Of a DNA stretch of 64,000 nt, positions 37,793 through 47,430 are shown piece by piece (positions within the stretch are counted from its first letter, which is position 1; every line of letters begins with the position of its first letter). The translations under genes and the position numbers were made by a program. The notes under the pieces were generated by a model, which saw nothing but the letters and a program-made list of their open reading frames with translations, was not told where the DNA came from and made no database searches. The DNA is from Pseudomonas sp. G.S.17 (GTDB taxonomy: Bacteria; Pseudomonadota; Gammaproteobacteria; Pseudomonadales; Pseudomonadaceae), in the NCBI RefSeq assembly GCF_038096165.1, contig NZ_CP151076.1, positions 1,984,001 to 2,048,000 on the forward strand. Reading direction: 5' to 3'.

Positions 37793-38338
37793 TCACTTGA
37801 TCAGGCTGAGAAACTCGCTGCGGGTCGCTGCGTTTTCACGGAATTCGCCGAGCATCACCGAAGTGATCATCGCCGAATTCTGCTTCTCGACACCACGCAT
37901 CATCATGCACATGTGCTTGGCTTCGATGACCACCGCCACACCCAGCGCACCGGTAACCGTCTGCACGGCTTCGGCGATCTGGCGGCTGAGGTTTTCCTGG
38001 ATCTGCAAGCGACGGGCATACATGTCGACGATGCGCGCGACCTTGGACAGACCGAGCACTTTGCCGTTGGGGATATAAGCCACGTGAGCCTTGCCAATGA
38101 ACGGCAACAAATGGTGCTCGCACAACGAATACAATTCGATGTCCTTGACCATCACCATTTCGCTGGCGTCGGAGCTGAACAGCGCGCCGTTGGTGACTTC
38201 TTCCAGGGTTTGCTCATAGCCGCGACACAGATACTGCATCGCCTTGGCAGCACGCTTGGGGGTGTCGAGCAGACCTTCGCGGGAAACGTCTTCGCCCAGT
38301 TGGCCAAGGATCGCGGTGTAATTCTGTTCCAGTGTCAC
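37793..38338 (-). CDS. folE: GTP cyclohydrolase I
   Basis: The 181-residue enzyme makes dihydroneopterin triphosphate from GTP, the entry to folate synthesis. The zinc ligands are visible: Cys and His in [12 protein letters not shown] and Cys in [10 protein letters not shown]. The GTP-contact region [23 protein letters not shown] and the C-terminal RSEFLSLIK are normal. It has the usual type-I length. Pseudomonas genomes carry more than one folE; which copy this is cannot be told. Confidence 0.94.
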   Translation of the reverse strand: MTLEQNYTAILGQLGEDVSREGLLDTPKRAAKAMQYLCRGYEQTLEEVTNGALFSSDASEMVMVKDIELYSLCEHHLLPFIGKAHVAYIPNGKVLGLSKVARIVDMYARRLQIQENLSRQIAEAVQTVTGALGVAVVIEAKHMCMMMRGVEKQNSAMITSVMLGEFRENAATRSEFLSLIK

Positions 38339-38451
38339 AGAGCTTTATTCCGTGTGGGTTCAATAAACGCGGGTTTGAAGGCCCGCCAAGGCGCACATAG
38401 TAACTTACCTGCAGCCGACACGTCGCGGTCGAGGCCGGATGGTGCGCCTAT

Positions 38452-38467
38452 GTATCAAGCTTGATAC
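38452..38467. promoter_or_regulatory. Perfect 16-bp palindrome
   Basis: GTATCAAGCTTGATAC lies between divergent folE and the glycine-rich lipoprotein gene, 114 bases before the folE start and 91 before the lipoprotein start. A regulator site is likely, but no binding protein can be named. Confidence 0.5.
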
Positions 38468-38520
38468 CTGACCTCTACCAAGCTGCTACGTACATACGGG
38501 TGCTGGCGGTGTCTGACGTA

Positions 38521-38537
38521 CAGGTAACAAATACCTG
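38521..38537. promoter_or_regulatory. Inverted repeat close to the lipoprotein start
   Basis: CAGGTA-ACAAA-TACCTG lies 21 bases before the lipoprotein ATG. It could be an operator or a structure in the mRNA leader. Confidence 0.4.
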
Positions 38538-38557
38538 TCGCATAGAGAGTTAATTAG

Positions 38558-38731
38558 ATGTTTGCTCGAATAGTTAAAGTCGCAATGGTTGTAGCTGTAC
38601 TGTCCACGGTTTCCGGATGCTTCCCGTTCTGGGGGCCGGGTGGTCATGGCGGCGGCGGTGGTGGCGGTGGTCATCATGACGGTGGTGGCCAGGGCGGCCC
38701 GGGCTTTGGTGGCCCAGGCGGCCGTCCGTAA
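38558..38731 (+). CDS. Small glycine-rich lipoprotein
   Basis: The 57-residue frame starts MFARIVKVAMVVAVLSTVSG and has a lipobox ending VSGC at Cys21, so it should be exported and lipid-anchored. The mature part is only about 37 residues, mostly Gly with His, Pro and Asp (runs of Gly and HHD). An AGAGAG sequence precedes the ATG. Such Gly/His-rich lipoproteins are common small Pseudomonas products of unknown role; metal binding through His is possible. It faces the convergent Smr gene. Confidence 0.75.
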   Translation: MFARIVKVAMVVAVLSTVSGCFPFWGPGGHGGGGGGGGHHDGGGQGGPGFGGPGGRP

Positions 38732-38776
38732 CACCTGCGTTTCTTCAGGCTGAGGCTTGAACCAGGCTGCGACGGT

Positions 38777-39334
38777 TTATTCGTCGCGGCCTTCCATCAT
38801 GGTGCGCTTGAGGATCACGTACACCGCTCCCGCGCCGCCGTGTTTGGCCAGGCATGAACAGAAACCCAGGATTTGGGTATGTTGCCGCAGCCAGGTGTTG
38901 ACGTGGCTTTTGATCATCGGCCGCTTGCCGTCCAGGCGCACCGCCTTGCCGTGGGTCACGCGCACGCAGCGGATTTCCAGCCTGGTCGCTTCGGCGAGAA
39001 ATTCCCACAAGGTCTCGCGCGCCACTTCGACGCTCATGCCATGCAGGTCCAGACTGCCCTCGAAGCTGATCTGACCCAGCTTGAGCTTGCGCATCTGACC
39101 TTCCTGAACCCCGTCCCTTGACCAGCTCAGCACGTCCTCGGGGCCCACATCAATCACGAACTGATCAGACAGGCCGTCAACGGTTACCGAATCGGTGCGC
39201 ACTGTTGCTGACTGGCGCAGCCTGGCCAGAAGTTTACGATCGGTCTTGGGTTTGCCCACATCCGCATGTTCATGCTTGATGGGCTTGACGCCGCGCGTCT
39301 CGTTTCGGAACAGGGAAAAGTCGTCGTCTTGCAT
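38777..39334 (-). CDS. Smr domain protein (MutS2-type nuclease domain)
   Basis: The 185-residue protein has a charged N-terminal half and a C-terminal Smr domain (about residues 95-180) with SLDLHGMSVEVARETLWEFL, VTHGKAVRLDGKRPMIKSHVNTWL and the final HGGAGAVYVILKR. Stand-alone Smr proteins of this size (YdaL/SmrA type) have nicking endonuclease activity on DNA, and some act on RNA. No partner is apparent from the neighbours. Confidence 0.9.
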   Translation of the reverse strand: MQDDDFSLFRNETRGVKPIKHEHADVGKPKTDRKLLARLRQSATVRTDSVTVDGLSDQFVIDVGPEDVLSWSRDGVQEGQMRKLKLGQISFEGSLDLHGMSVEVARETLWEFLAEATRLEIRCVRVTHGKAVRLDGKRPMIKSHVNTWLRQHTQILGFCSCLAKHGGAGAVYVILKRTMMEGRDE

Positions 39335-39421
39335 GGTGCCTCCGCGAAGAGGGCTAGTTTAACCAAGTCGCGGGGTGCTCGGGTTGACTAAACTCGTGTC
39401 GAGAAAAAAACGCTGCAGCAA

Positions 39422-39742
39422 TCAGTCGTGTTTTTTCATCAGGTGCGGGGACATATTCAAACCCTTTGCCCGGCGCCGACTCAGACGGCAACGCCGCCAC
39501 AACCAGATGCCGAGATACAGCACCAGCAAACCGCCAGCCACGATGAATGCCGCGCCGACCGGGCTGGCATTGAGTTCGCCCAATGCCTGGGGATGCCCGA
39601 TGAGACTGGACACACCCGCCATGGTCAGCAAAACGCCCAGCGTCGCCAGCAAGGCAGCAATCGCAGAACCAATACGCACACCCCAGTTCCCTTGCCCTTT
39701 GGGGCGCAGGCGACGGGCGTCGAAACCATCGGATATTTTCAT
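39422..39742 (-). CDS. Small membrane protein of unknown function
   Basis: The 106-residue frame starts MKISDGFDARRLRPKGQGNW at an ATG behind GGAGG. Two membrane helices are predicted (VRIGSAIAALLATLGVLLTMAG and VGAAFIVAGGLLVLYLGIWL) followed by a basic tail (RRCRLSRRRAKG). I do not recognise the family. The ribosome site and coherent hydrophobic pattern support a real gene. Confidence 0.7.
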   Translation of the reverse strand: MKISDGFDARRLRPKGQGNWGVRIGSAIAALLATLGVLLTMAGVSSLIGHPQALGELNASPVGAAFIVAGGLLVLYLGIWLWRRCRLSRRRAKGLNMSPHLMKKHD

Positions 39743-39967
39743 TCCGATTTCCTCCAGGTGTATCGGCGCTCTGACCCGGATATGAACCGGTGGTTCCCGC
39801 CACAACAGGTTCAGAGGCAAATGCGAGTGATTAATGGATAGGCGGTTATGAGAAGTAGATCACATGTTCGCAGGGGGTGCAGGCATTGCTTCAGGAACCG
39901 TCTCGAGATGCTCCGGCGCAACAGTGGCGCAGGGTGGCAGTGGATCGATTCCTGATGCTCAAGCGCC

Positions 39968-40558
39968 TCAGATCAAGTCTTTGGTCAAGGCCAGTGTGGC
40001 GAAGTTGTCGTTCATGATGGCCATCTCGGTGCGATGCACGACCCGAGCGCTGACGATGCCTTCAGGGCTTGGCAGGTCGCGGGTCGCACAGGCGTCATCG
40101 ACCAGTGTGCAGCGATAGCCGTAGTCCTTGGCCGCGCGGACCGTGGTGCTGATGCTCGAATGGCTCATGAAGCCGCACACGATCAGGTCCAGATGACCAA
40201 GGCTCTGCAACAGATCGTCAAGACCGGTGCCATTGAAGGCATTGGGAAGGCGCTTTTCGACGACGCGCTCGCCATCCTGGGGCAGCAGCGACGGCAGGAA
40301 TTCGCCGCGCTCGCCTTGCGGGTCAAACAGGCCGCCGACGGTGCCGAGGTGACGGATATGCACAATCGGGCATTTCGCAGCGCGGGCAGCCGCTACCAAC
40401 AGGCAGATATTGGCGACGGCTTCGTCGATACCGCTCAGTGCCAGCGGACCACTGACATATTCTTTCTGGGCATCGATGATAATCAGGGTGGCATTACTCA
40501 AAGTGGCGGGTGCATAACCACGGCCGCTGAGTTGAAACATGGTCTTTGGATCTGACAT
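39968..40558 (-). CDS. Isochorismatase-fold hydrolase lacking the usual Cys
   Basis: The 196-residue protein has the isochorismatase fold: Asp29 in TLIIIDAQKEYV, Lys102 in VVEKRLPNAF, and the cis-peptide turn VCGFMSHSSISTTVRAA. The position where nicotinamidase-like members carry the nucleophilic Cys (GxxTxxC) is Ser135, so it is not a standard cysteine hydrolase; isochorismatases such as PhzD also do without Cys. AAGGAG precedes the ATG. The substrate is unknown. Convergent and divergent neighbours give no context. Confidence 0.82.
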   Translation of the reverse strand: MSDPKTMFQLSGRGYAPATLSNATLIIIDAQKEYVSGPLALSGIDEAVANICLLVAAARAAKCPIVHIRHLGTVGGLFDPQGERGEFLPSLLPQDGERVVEKRLPNAFNGTGLDDLLQSLGHLDLIVCGFMSHSSISTTVRAAKDYGYRCTLVDDACATRDLPSPEGIVSARVVHRTEMAIMNDNFATLALTKDLI

Positions 40559-40805
40559 CTGGGGCTCCTTCAGGTGGGGCTTTTGCGACATTCTCCTCCG
40601 GCTGAGCGGTTCTGGGAATGGCAACGATGACAACTAACGGTTTTGCTGGGCTGTAGCGCTGTTTTCACCTGCGTAATGGCAGTATGCCTTGATTGTTTTG
40701 CCGGGATACATAAAGTGCAGCGGAGAAGATGGCCCGATACGCCTTCACGGCGTCACGGCATCGTCTGTTAGAATCCCCCGTCGTTTTCTCAAGGAGTTGT
40801 CTGAA

Positions 40806-41714
40806 GTGATCACATCCCGCTTGCGTACGCTGCGCGACCATATCCGTTGGGCGGTCAGTCGCTTTCACGAAGAAGACCTGTTTTTCGGGCACGGTACCGA
40901 TAACGCGTGGGATGAAGCCCGGCAACTGGTGCTGGGTGCGGTCCACCTGCCTTGGGAAATTGCTGACAGCTATCTGGATTGCCGCCTTGAAGTCGATGAG
41001 ATTGCGCTCCTGCAGCGCTTGATCATGCGCCGCGTCGACGAGCGCATCCCGACGCCTTATCTGCTCGGCGAAGCCTGGTTCTGCGGGATGTCGTTCATTG
41101 TCGATGATCGCGTGCTGATTCCACGCTCACCCATTGCCGAGCTGATCGAAAATCGCTTTGCGCCCTGGTTGCCCGACGAACCGGCGCGGATTCTCGATCT
41201 GTGCACAGGCTCCGGTTGCATCGGCATTGCCTGCGCCGACGTATTTCCGGACGCTGAAGTGGTGCTTGCGGATCTGTCCTATGAAGCGCTGGAAGTGGCC
41301 AATCAGAACATCGAGCGCCATGGCGTGGATACTCGCGTGTACACCGTGCAGGGCGATGGTTTCGATGGTTTGCCGGGGCAGCGCTTTGACCTGATCGTCT
41401 CCAATCCGCCTTATGTCGACGCTGAAGACTTCGCCGATATGCCTGACGAATACCAACACGAGCCTGAACTGGCGCTGGCATGCGGCAGTGATGGCTTGAA
41501 TCTGGTCCGGCGTATGCTCAGCCAGGCCGCCGATCATTTGACCGACAAGGGTTTGTTGATCGTCGAGGTCGGCAACAGTCAGGTTCATGTGCAGGCGCTG
41601 TACCCGGAAGTGGACTTCGCCTGGCTGGACTTCCTGCGCGGCGGGCATGGCGTGTTCATGCTGACCGCTGCCCAGTGCCGGGACCATCAGGCGTTGTTTG
41701 AAACCCGGGTGTGA
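40806..41714 (+). CDS. prmB: Ribosomal protein L3 N5-glutamine methyltransferase PrmB
   Basis: The 302-residue enzyme methylates a glutamine of ribosomal protein L3. The start is a GTG ([20 protein letters not shown]) with AAGGAG nine bases upstream, as in other Pseudomonas; the longer ATG frame from 40689 is rejected. The methyltransferase core has [16 protein letters not shown] and the glutamine-binding NPPY ([14 protein letters not shown]). The N-terminal helical substrate domain is complete. Confidence 0.95.
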   Translation: MITSRLRTLRDHIRWAVSRFHEEDLFFGHGTDNAWDEARQLVLGAVHLPWEIADSYLDCRLEVDEIALLQRLIMRRVDERIPTPYLLGEAWFCGMSFIVDDRVLIPRSPIAELIENRFAPWLPDEPARILDLCTGSGCIGIACADVFPDAEVVLADLSYEALEVANQNIERHGVDTRVYTVQGDGFDGLPGQRFDLIVSNPPYVDAEDFADMPDEYQHEPELALACGSDGLNLVRRMLSQAADHLTDKGLLIVEVGNSQVHVQALYPEVDFAWLDFLRGGHGVFMLTAAQCRDHQALFETRV

Positions 41715-41722
41715 GCGTAGCG

Positions 41723-41787
41723 TGTAGGAGGGGACTCGTCCCCGATGGCTTCGGCGCAGACCCCATCGGGGACAAGTCCCCTCCTAC
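41723..41787. repeat. Paired REP palindromes of the rlmM-tusA array type
   Basis: GTAGGAGGGGACTCGTCCCC faces GGGGACAAGTCCCCTCCTAC 21 bases later. The pair lies between the convergent prmB and hypothetical genes. Confidence 0.88.
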
Positions 41788-41841
41788 CCGATTCGTGCAC
41801 CGTCGGCAAAGGTTTTCATTTCCGGCATCGGTGGATGCCGG

Positions 41842-42639
41842 TCACCGATGCGTCGCAATCCAGATCAGCAACCCTGCCTGGAATACCGCGAAGGTCACCA
41901 GGCACGCAATCGTGAAGCGCAGGCTGCTGTCCTCGCGCTTGTATTTGGCCACCCGGTCTTCGTGCTGGCGTATCAGCACTTCCTGCTCGATCATCTTCTT
42001 CTCGGCGTTCTCCAGCATTTGCGAGGCTTCGAGGATTTCGATGATCTGAATTTTTTCGGTATTCCAGGTGCTGTGCAGGTTGCCGACCTGGACATCCTTG
42101 ACGCTGCCTTTCATATGTTGCGCATCGGCGTAGGCGACTTCAAAACCCTGGGTGCGCAAAAAGTGGTCGCGGCGCAGGCGGGTGTCTTCGTTCAGGCCGT
42201 CCTTGCTGGCTAGCGCCACGCTTTCAATCTTGTACGTCGACCACTTCTTCTGCGCCCAAAGAATGCCTTGGGCGGCCAGGAAACGACCGATGCCGCGGTT
42301 CCACGGTTCGATCTGCAAGCCGGAGTCGGGCCCCATGCGCACCAGGCGCTTTTCGTGGTCGACCCAGACGTCCAGATGATTCTGTTCGCGCCGCACCCGT
42401 TGTCCTGGCAGCTGGATGGCCAGGCGCAGCAGGCTCAGCTCCTTGCTGTGGCGCTCGGCGCGACCGAACTGGATGAATCGCAGGGGACGGGCGCCGGTGG
42501 CCCGGTCAGTCTGCAGCGGTGCCAACCGCAACATCATGAAGGTTTCCGGCTGAACCTCTTCCCACGGCTGCGCAACCGCCGGTACTTCAGCAGTGGCGGT
42601 TTTTTCGGCAACAGTGTGCAGAGCATTCGTTTCAGTCAT
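41842..42639 (-). CDS. Hypothetical protein with C-terminal membrane anchor
   Basis: The 265-residue protein is mostly soluble and charged, with one C-terminal membrane helix (about residues 241-262, FTIACLVTFAVFQAGLLIWIA). A helical, coiled-coil-prone stretch (ILEASQMLENAEKKMIEQEVLIRQHEDRV) precedes it. I recognise no domain. The same gene order (prmB, hypothetical, alpha/beta hydrolase, aroC) occurs in P. aeruginosa, so it is a conserved Pseudomonas gene. A tail-anchored inner-membrane location is inference. Confidence 0.8.
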   Translation of the reverse strand: MTETNALHTVAEKTATAEVPAVAQPWEEVQPETFMMLRLAPLQTDRATGARPLRFIQFGRAERHSKELSLLRLAIQLPGQRVRREQNHLDVWVDHEKRLVRMGPDSGLQIEPWNRGIGRFLAAQGILWAQKKWSTYKIESVALASKDGLNEDTRLRRDHFLRTQGFEVAYADAQHMKGSVKDVQVGNLHSTWNTEKIQIIEILEASQMLENAEKKMIEQEVLIRQHEDRVAKYKREDSSLRFTIACLVTFAVFQAGLLIWIATHR

Positions 42640-42771
42640 TTTTCCCGCCGATCTTGTGCATGATCCTTAGGTTGCATACAAAGTATTGCAAACACGGTGC
42701 CAGTAGCATCCTATCGGCCGTTTTTGCCAGTCCTGAAGGGTATTTCGCGTGTGTTGTCGTCAAAAATTGGA

Positions 42772-43731
42772 TCAAGCGGCGGGCAGGGTGCCGATGAAAC
42801 GCAGAATGCGGGTAGTCAGTTCACTGGCCAGGGGCAATTGCGGATCCTTGTACGACGCGAGCTGGCGTTTGATGTCGTTGGGCACAATGCGCAGCACGTG
42901 GTTCATGCCGTCGATCAAGGCCAGTTCAGCATCGGGTTTGGCTTGCTGCAGAAGCTGCGCATCGCCCACGCCGACCTGAATGTCGTGGCGACCCTGAACG
43001 ATCAGCGCCGGGACCTGCAACTTGCCGAAGGCAGCGACCGGATCCTGTCGGAACAGCGAAGTCAGGTACGGCTGCACGCTGGGACGAAATACCACTTCCA
43101 GCTCGGCGGGCACATCGTCGTCGGTCTTGCCGGCCTTGATTTCATCGATCAACTGATTGCTGCGCGCCAGCAGCGGCGGCGGCAGACGGTACTGAAGCTG
43201 TTCGCGCAGCACCTGATCAACCGGGCGACCAGTGCCAGCCACGGAAATCACCGCAGCGGCGCCAGCTTTCTCGGCAGCCAGCGAGGCGACCAGAGCACCT
43301 TCGCTGTGGCCCAGCAGAATCAATTGGCCCAGACGCGGATCAGCCTTGAGTTTTTGTCCCCAGGCTTCGGCATCCGCCACATAACCTTCGATGCTCAGGT
43401 TGCGTTCGTCCGGTGTGGCCGGTTTGCTGGCGGCGATCCCGCGCTTGTCGTAACGCACGCTGGCAATGTTGTGTTTGGCGAGGATGCGCGCCAGACGCTT
43501 CATGCTGTCGTTGCGCCCGCCATCGGGGTTGTTACCGTCTCTGTCCGTCGGACCGGAGCCGGCAATGATCAGCACCACCGGCACTGGCGTGTCGGATTTA
43601 GGCAGCAACAAGGTGCCGAACAGCTCACCGGTACCGGTGTCGAGACTGATAGGACGTTGCAGGACAACTGGTTCGCCAGCGTAGGCAAGCCCGGTGAGCA
43701 AGGGAAGTATCAAGGCAATAACTCGTAACAT
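42772..43731 (-). CDS. Exported alpha/beta hydrolase
   Basis: The 319-residue protein has a signal peptide (MLRVIALILPLLTGLAYAGE). The alpha/beta hydrolase core shows the oxyanion region VVLIIAGSGPTDRDGN, nucleophile elbow LLGHSEGALVA (Ser), Asp in VQGRHDIQVG and His in IDGMNHVLR. It therefore seems to be an active serine hydrolase in the periplasm. The substrate is unknown. It is divergent from aroC. Confidence 0.88.
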   Translation of the reverse strand: MLRVIALILPLLTGLAYAGEPVVLQRPISLDTGTGELFGTLLLPKSDTPVPVVLIIAGSGPTDRDGNNPDGGRNDSMKRLARILAKHNIASVRYDKRGIAASKPATPDERNLSIEGYVADAEAWGQKLKADPRLGQLILLGHSEGALVASLAAEKAGAAAVISVAGTGRPVDQVLREQLQYRLPPPLLARSNQLIDEIKAGKTDDDVPAELEVVFRPSVQPYLTSLFRQDPVAAFGKLQVPALIVQGRHDIQVGVGDAQLLQQAKPDAELALIDGMNHVLRIVPNDIKRQLASYKDPQLPLASELTTRILRFIGTLPAA

Positions 43732-43890
43732 CGTTGGGCCACTATCTGTTTGGGTGCCGATTGGACGCGGCCAGACGAATAAGGTTCGAGGATGAACTAC
43801 ACGACCAGCCTGCGTATACTGGCGCGCCTGGTTTTTATTGATCTGGTTTTATCGATCTCGCTTTTTTCGCTGACTTCTCGGAGCGTCCGC

Positions 43891-44982
43891 ATGTCCGGCA
43901 ACACTTTCGGCAAGCTGTTCACTGTTACCACCGCCGGCGAAAGCCATGGTCCGGCGCTGGTTGCTATCGTTGACGGCTGCCCGCCGGGCCTTGAGCTGTC
44001 GCTGCAAGACCTGCAACTTGACCTCGACCGGCGCAAGCCTGGCACCAGCCGTCACACCACCCAGCGTCAGGAAGCCGACGAGGTGGAAATCCTCTCGGGT
44101 GTCTTCGAAGGCAAGACCACAGGCGCTTCCATCGGCTTGCTGATTCGCAACACCGATCAGAAGTCCAAGGACTATTCCGCGATCCAGGACCTGTTCCGCC
44201 CGGCCCATGCCGATTACACCTATCACCATAAATATGGCATTCGCGATTATCGTGGCGGCGGTCGCAGTTCGGCGCGGGAAACCGCCATGCGTGTCGCGGC
44301 CGGTGCCATCGCCAAGAAATACCTGGCGAGCCTGGGCATCGTGGTGCGCGGCTACATGAGCCAGCTGGGCCCGATCGAGATTCCGTTCAAGACCTGGGAC
44401 TCGGTCGAAGACAATGCCTTTTTCTGCCCCGATCCGGACAAGGTCCCGGAGCTGGAAGCCTATATGGACCAGCTGCGTCGTGATCAGGATTCGGTCGGTG
44501 CGAAGATTACCGTGGTCGCCGAAGGGGTGATGCCGGGTCTGGGCGAGCCGATCTTTGATCGTCTGGACGCCGAGCTGGCCCATGCGCTGATGAGCATCAA
44601 TGCCGTCAAGGGCGTCGAGATCGGCGCCGGTTTTGCCTGTGTCGCCCAGCGCGGTACCGAGCATCGCGACGAGCTGACGCCGGAAGGTTTCCTGTCCAAC
44701 AATGCCGGCGGCATTCTGGGTGGCATTTCTTCCGGGCAGCCGATTGTTGCGCATCTGGCGCTGAAGCCGACCTCCAGCATCACCACACCGGGACGTTCCA
44801 TCGACATCAACGGCAATCCGGTGGACGTGATCACCAAAGGCCGCCATGACCCGTGCGTCGGCATTCGCGCCACGCCGATTGCCGAGGCGATGATGGCCAT
44901 TGTCTTGCTGGACCACCTGTTGCGCCATCGCGGGCAAAACGCCGGTGTGCAAGTCAGCACGCCTGTGCTGGGTCAGCTCTGA
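43891..44982 (+). CDS. aroC: Chorismate synthase
   Basis: The 363-residue enzyme makes chorismate from EPSP, the last shared step to aromatic amino acids. It starts [20 protein letters not shown], the family signature; the frame upstream to 43792 is unsupported. [16 protein letters not shown] and [16 protein letters not shown], the other signatures, are present. It is the first gene of a probable operon with the MFS and mtn genes. Confidence 0.97.
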   Translation: MSGNTFGKLFTVTTAGESHGPALVAIVDGCPPGLELSLQDLQLDLDRRKPGTSRHTTQRQEADEVEILSGVFEGKTTGASIGLLIRNTDQKSKDYSAIQDLFRPAHADYTYHHKYGIRDYRGGGRSSARETAMRVAAGAIAKKYLASLGIVVRGYMSQLGPIEIPFKTWDSVEDNAFFCPDPDKVPELEAYMDQLRRDQDSVGAKITVVAEGVMPGLGEPIFDRLDAELAHALMSINAVKGVEIGAGFACVAQRGTEHRDELTPEGFLSNNAGGILGGISSGQPIVAHLALKPTSSITTPGRSIDINGNPVDVITKGRHDPCVGIRATPIAEAMMAIVLLDHLLRHRGQNAGVQVSTPVLGQL

Positions 44983-44988
44983 TGATCA

Positions 44989-46182
44989 ATGGCGCCGCTG
45001 CCAGCGCAGCCTGCTAGCGTGGCGCCAGTCTCAGCCGGGCCGCTGCCGTATTGGCGGCTGTCCAGCTTCTATCTGTTCTACTTCGCCTTGCTCGGCTCCA
45101 CGGCGCCGTATCTGGCGCTGTATTTTCATCATCTGGGTTTTTCCAGCGCGCGGATCGGCGAGCTGGTGGCAATCCCCATGCTGATGCGCTGCATCGCGCC
45201 CAATCTCTGGGGCTGGCTCGGCGATTACACCGGGCGACGCCTGACCATCGTGCGCTTCGGCGCAGTCTGCACGCTGCTGACGTTCTCGCTGATTCTGTTC
45301 GACAAAAGCTATGCCTGGCTGGCGATGGTCATGGCGTTGCACGCCTTCTTCTGGCACGCAGTATTACCGCAGTTCGAAGTCATAACCCTGGCGCACCTAC
45401 AAGGGCAAACCTCACGCTACAGCCAGATTCGACTCTGGGGTTCAGTGGGCTTCATTCTCGCCGTGGTCGCCCTGGGCCGGCTTTTTGAAGGGTTTAGCCT
45501 CGACCTTTATCCCCAGGCGTTGCTGGTGATCCTGCTCGGTATTGTCGCCAGCAGTTGGTGGGTGCCCAATGCCCAGCCGGTGCTGTCGGCCGCGCGCCTG
45601 GGCGCCGGAGGTTTTTTCCGGCAACTGACCCGGCCCGGGGTACTGGCGTTTTATGTCAGCGTCGGGCTGATGCAGTTGAGCCACGGCCCGTATTACACCT
45701 TCCTGACCCTGCACCTCGAAAGCCTGGGTTACAGTCGCGGCATCATCGGTCTGCTCTGGTCCGTGGGCGTGGTAGCTGAAGTGCTGATGTTCATGGCCAT
45801 GAGCCGCATGCTGAAGCGTTTTACTGTGCGTCAGGTGTTGCTGGCGAGTTTCCTGCTGGCGGCGTTGCGCTGGGTGTTGCTGGGTAGTTTTGCCGAGTAC
45901 TTGGCGGTGCTGCTGGTTGCCCAACTGATGCATGCGGCGACGTTCGGCAGTTTTCACGCAGCTGCCATTCATTTCGTGCAACGTAGTTTCGGGCCGCAAC
46001 AACAAGGTCAGGGCCAGGCGCTTTATGCGGCGTTGGCCGGCACCGGCGGCGCATTGGGGGCGTTGTATTCAGGCTACAGCTGGAATCTGCTGGGCCCGGG
46101 CTGGACGTTCAGCATCGCCAGCATTGCGGCATTGGCCGCCGCCGTCATCACAGGTTCAAGAATGAAAGAGGAGCGCGCATGA
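44989..46182 (+). CDS. MFS transporter (HcaT/nucleoside-symporter-like branch)
   Basis: The 397-residue protein has twelve membrane helices, starting SFYLFYFALLGSTAPYLALYFHHLGFS, the pattern of the MFS_1-like branch that includes the 3-phenylpropionate permease HcaT. It begins six bases after aroC and ends four bases inside mtnB, so it is translationally coupled to both. The coupling to methionine salvage suggests it might carry a methylthio compound, but this is a guess. Confidence 0.88.
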   Translation: MAPLPAQPASVAPVSAGPLPYWRLSSFYLFYFALLGSTAPYLALYFHHLGFSSARIGELVAIPMLMRCIAPNLWGWLGDYTGRRLTIVRFGAVCTLLTFSLILFDKSYAWLAMVMALHAFFWHAVLPQFEVITLAHLQGQTSRYSQIRLWGSVGFILAVVALGRLFEGFSLDLYPQALLVILLGIVASSWWVPNAQPVLSAARLGAGGFFRQLTRPGVLAFYVSVGLMQLSHGPYYTFLTLHLESLGYSRGIIGLLWSVGVVAEVLMFMAMSRMLKRFTVRQVLLASFLLAALRWVLLGSFAEYLAVLLVAQLMHAATFGSFHAAAIHFVQRSFGPQQQGQGQALYAALAGTGGALGALYSGYSWNLLGPGWTFSIASIAALAAAVITGSRMKEERA

Positions 46183-46793
46183 GCCGCGAACAGCTAAGCC
46201 AGGCAATTATTGATGCCGGGCGCTTTTTATATGCACGGGGCTGGTCGCCAGCCACCAGCAGCAACTATTCCGCACGACTAAGCGCGACCGAAGTGCTGTT
46301 GACCGTTTCCGGCAAGCATAAGGGTGAGTTGGGGCCGGACGACGTGCTGGCGACCGATCTGGCCGGCAACAGCCTGGAGCCGGGCAAGAAGCCTTCAGCG
46401 GAAACCTTGCTGCATACTCAGCTATACAGCTGCAGGCCGGACGTCGGCGCGGTGCTGCACACCCATTCGGTGAACGCTACGGTATTGTCTCGTCTGACCG
46501 CCGCCGATCACTTGGTGTTCGAGGACTACGAGCTGCAAAAGGCATTCAGCGGTGTCGTCACCCATGAATCCCGGGTTGTGGTGCCGATTTTCGACAATGA
46601 TCAGGATATCGCCCGACTGGCCGCCAAGGTTCAGCCCTGGCTCGATGCCCATCCAGACTGCGCCGGTTATCTGATTCGCGGCCACGGTCTGTATACCTGG
46701 GGTGCGCGAATGAGCGATGCGTTGCGTCAGATCGAAGCGTTCGAGTTTCTGTTTGAATGCGAGCTGAAAACCCTGGCCATATTGAATCGATAA
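46179..46793 (+). CDS. mtnB: Methylthioribulose-1-phosphate dehydratase
   Basis: The 204-residue class II aldolase-fold enzyme dehydrates methylthioribulose-1-phosphate in methionine salvage. Zinc-binding His residues appear in VLHTHSVNATVLSR and YLIRGHGLYTWG; the catalytic acid lies in KPSAETLLHTQLY. The start overlaps the MFS gene by four bases (ATGA). It is followed by mtnD and mtnC. Confidence 0.95.
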   Translation: MSREQLSQAIIDAGRFLYARGWSPATSSNYSARLSATEVLLTVSGKHKGELGPDDVLATDLAGNSLEPGKKPSAETLLHTQLYSCRPDVGAVLHTHSVNATVLSRLTAADHLVFEDYELQKAFSGVVTHESRVVVPIFDNDQDIARLAAKVQPWLDAHPDCAGYLIRGHGLYTWGARMSDALRQIEAFEFLFECELKTLAILNR

Positions 46794-46869
46794 CAGATTT
46801 ACCCGCAGCGGCCTGGCTTTCTCACTATTAAAATCCGCCGCAGGGTCACCAAAACCGAGGAATTGCCCC

Positions 46870-47418
46870 ATGAGCAGCCTGTTCGTTTATCACGAGTCCA
46901 GCCCTGACCAGCCCAACAAAGTCCTGACCCACGTCGAAGACATCGCCTCGACCCTGGCCGAACACGGCGTCGGTTTTGATCGTTGGCAGGCGGCTACGCC
47001 GATTGCGCCCGGCGCGACCCAGGAAGACGTCATCAGCGCCTATCGGGTGCAGATCGACAAGCTGATGACCGAACGGGGCTATGTCACTGTCGACGTGATC
47101 AGCCTCAACAGCGACCATCCGCAAAAAGCCGAACTGCGCGCCAAATTCCTCGACGAACATCGGCATGGGGAAGACGAAGTAAGATTTTTCGTTGCCGGCC
47201 GTGGGCTGTTTACGCTGCACATCGAAGATTATGTCTATGCCGTCCTGTGCGAAAAGAACGACCTGATTTCTGTTCCAGCGGGTACCCTGCACTGGTTTGA
47301 CATGGGCGAGAACCCGCATTTCGTGGCCATTCGGCTGTTCAACAATCCTGAAGGCTGGGTCGCCAACTTCACCGGCGAAAGCATCGCCCGCAACTTTCCG
47401 CAGCTCGACGATTTATAG
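46870..47418 (+). CDS. mtnD: Acireductone dioxygenase
   Basis: The 182-residue cupin enzyme oxidises the acireductone of methionine salvage to the keto acid and formate (Fe form) or to other products (Ni form). The metal ligands are visible: EHRHGEDEVRFF (His-x-His...Glu) and TLHWFDMG (His). Length fits the bacterial ARD family. It sits between mtnB and mtnC. GAGGAATTGCCCC precedes the ATG. Confidence 0.96.
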   Translation: MSSLFVYHESSPDQPNKVLTHVEDIASTLAEHGVGFDRWQAATPIAPGATQEDVISAYRVQIDKLMTERGYVTVDVISLNSDHPQKAELRAKFLDEHRHGEDEVRFFVAGRGLFTLHIEDYVYAVLCEKNDLISVPAGTLHWFDMGENPHFVAIRLFNNPEGWVANFTGESIARNFPQLDDL

Positions 47419-47430
47419 GACCGGATACTG

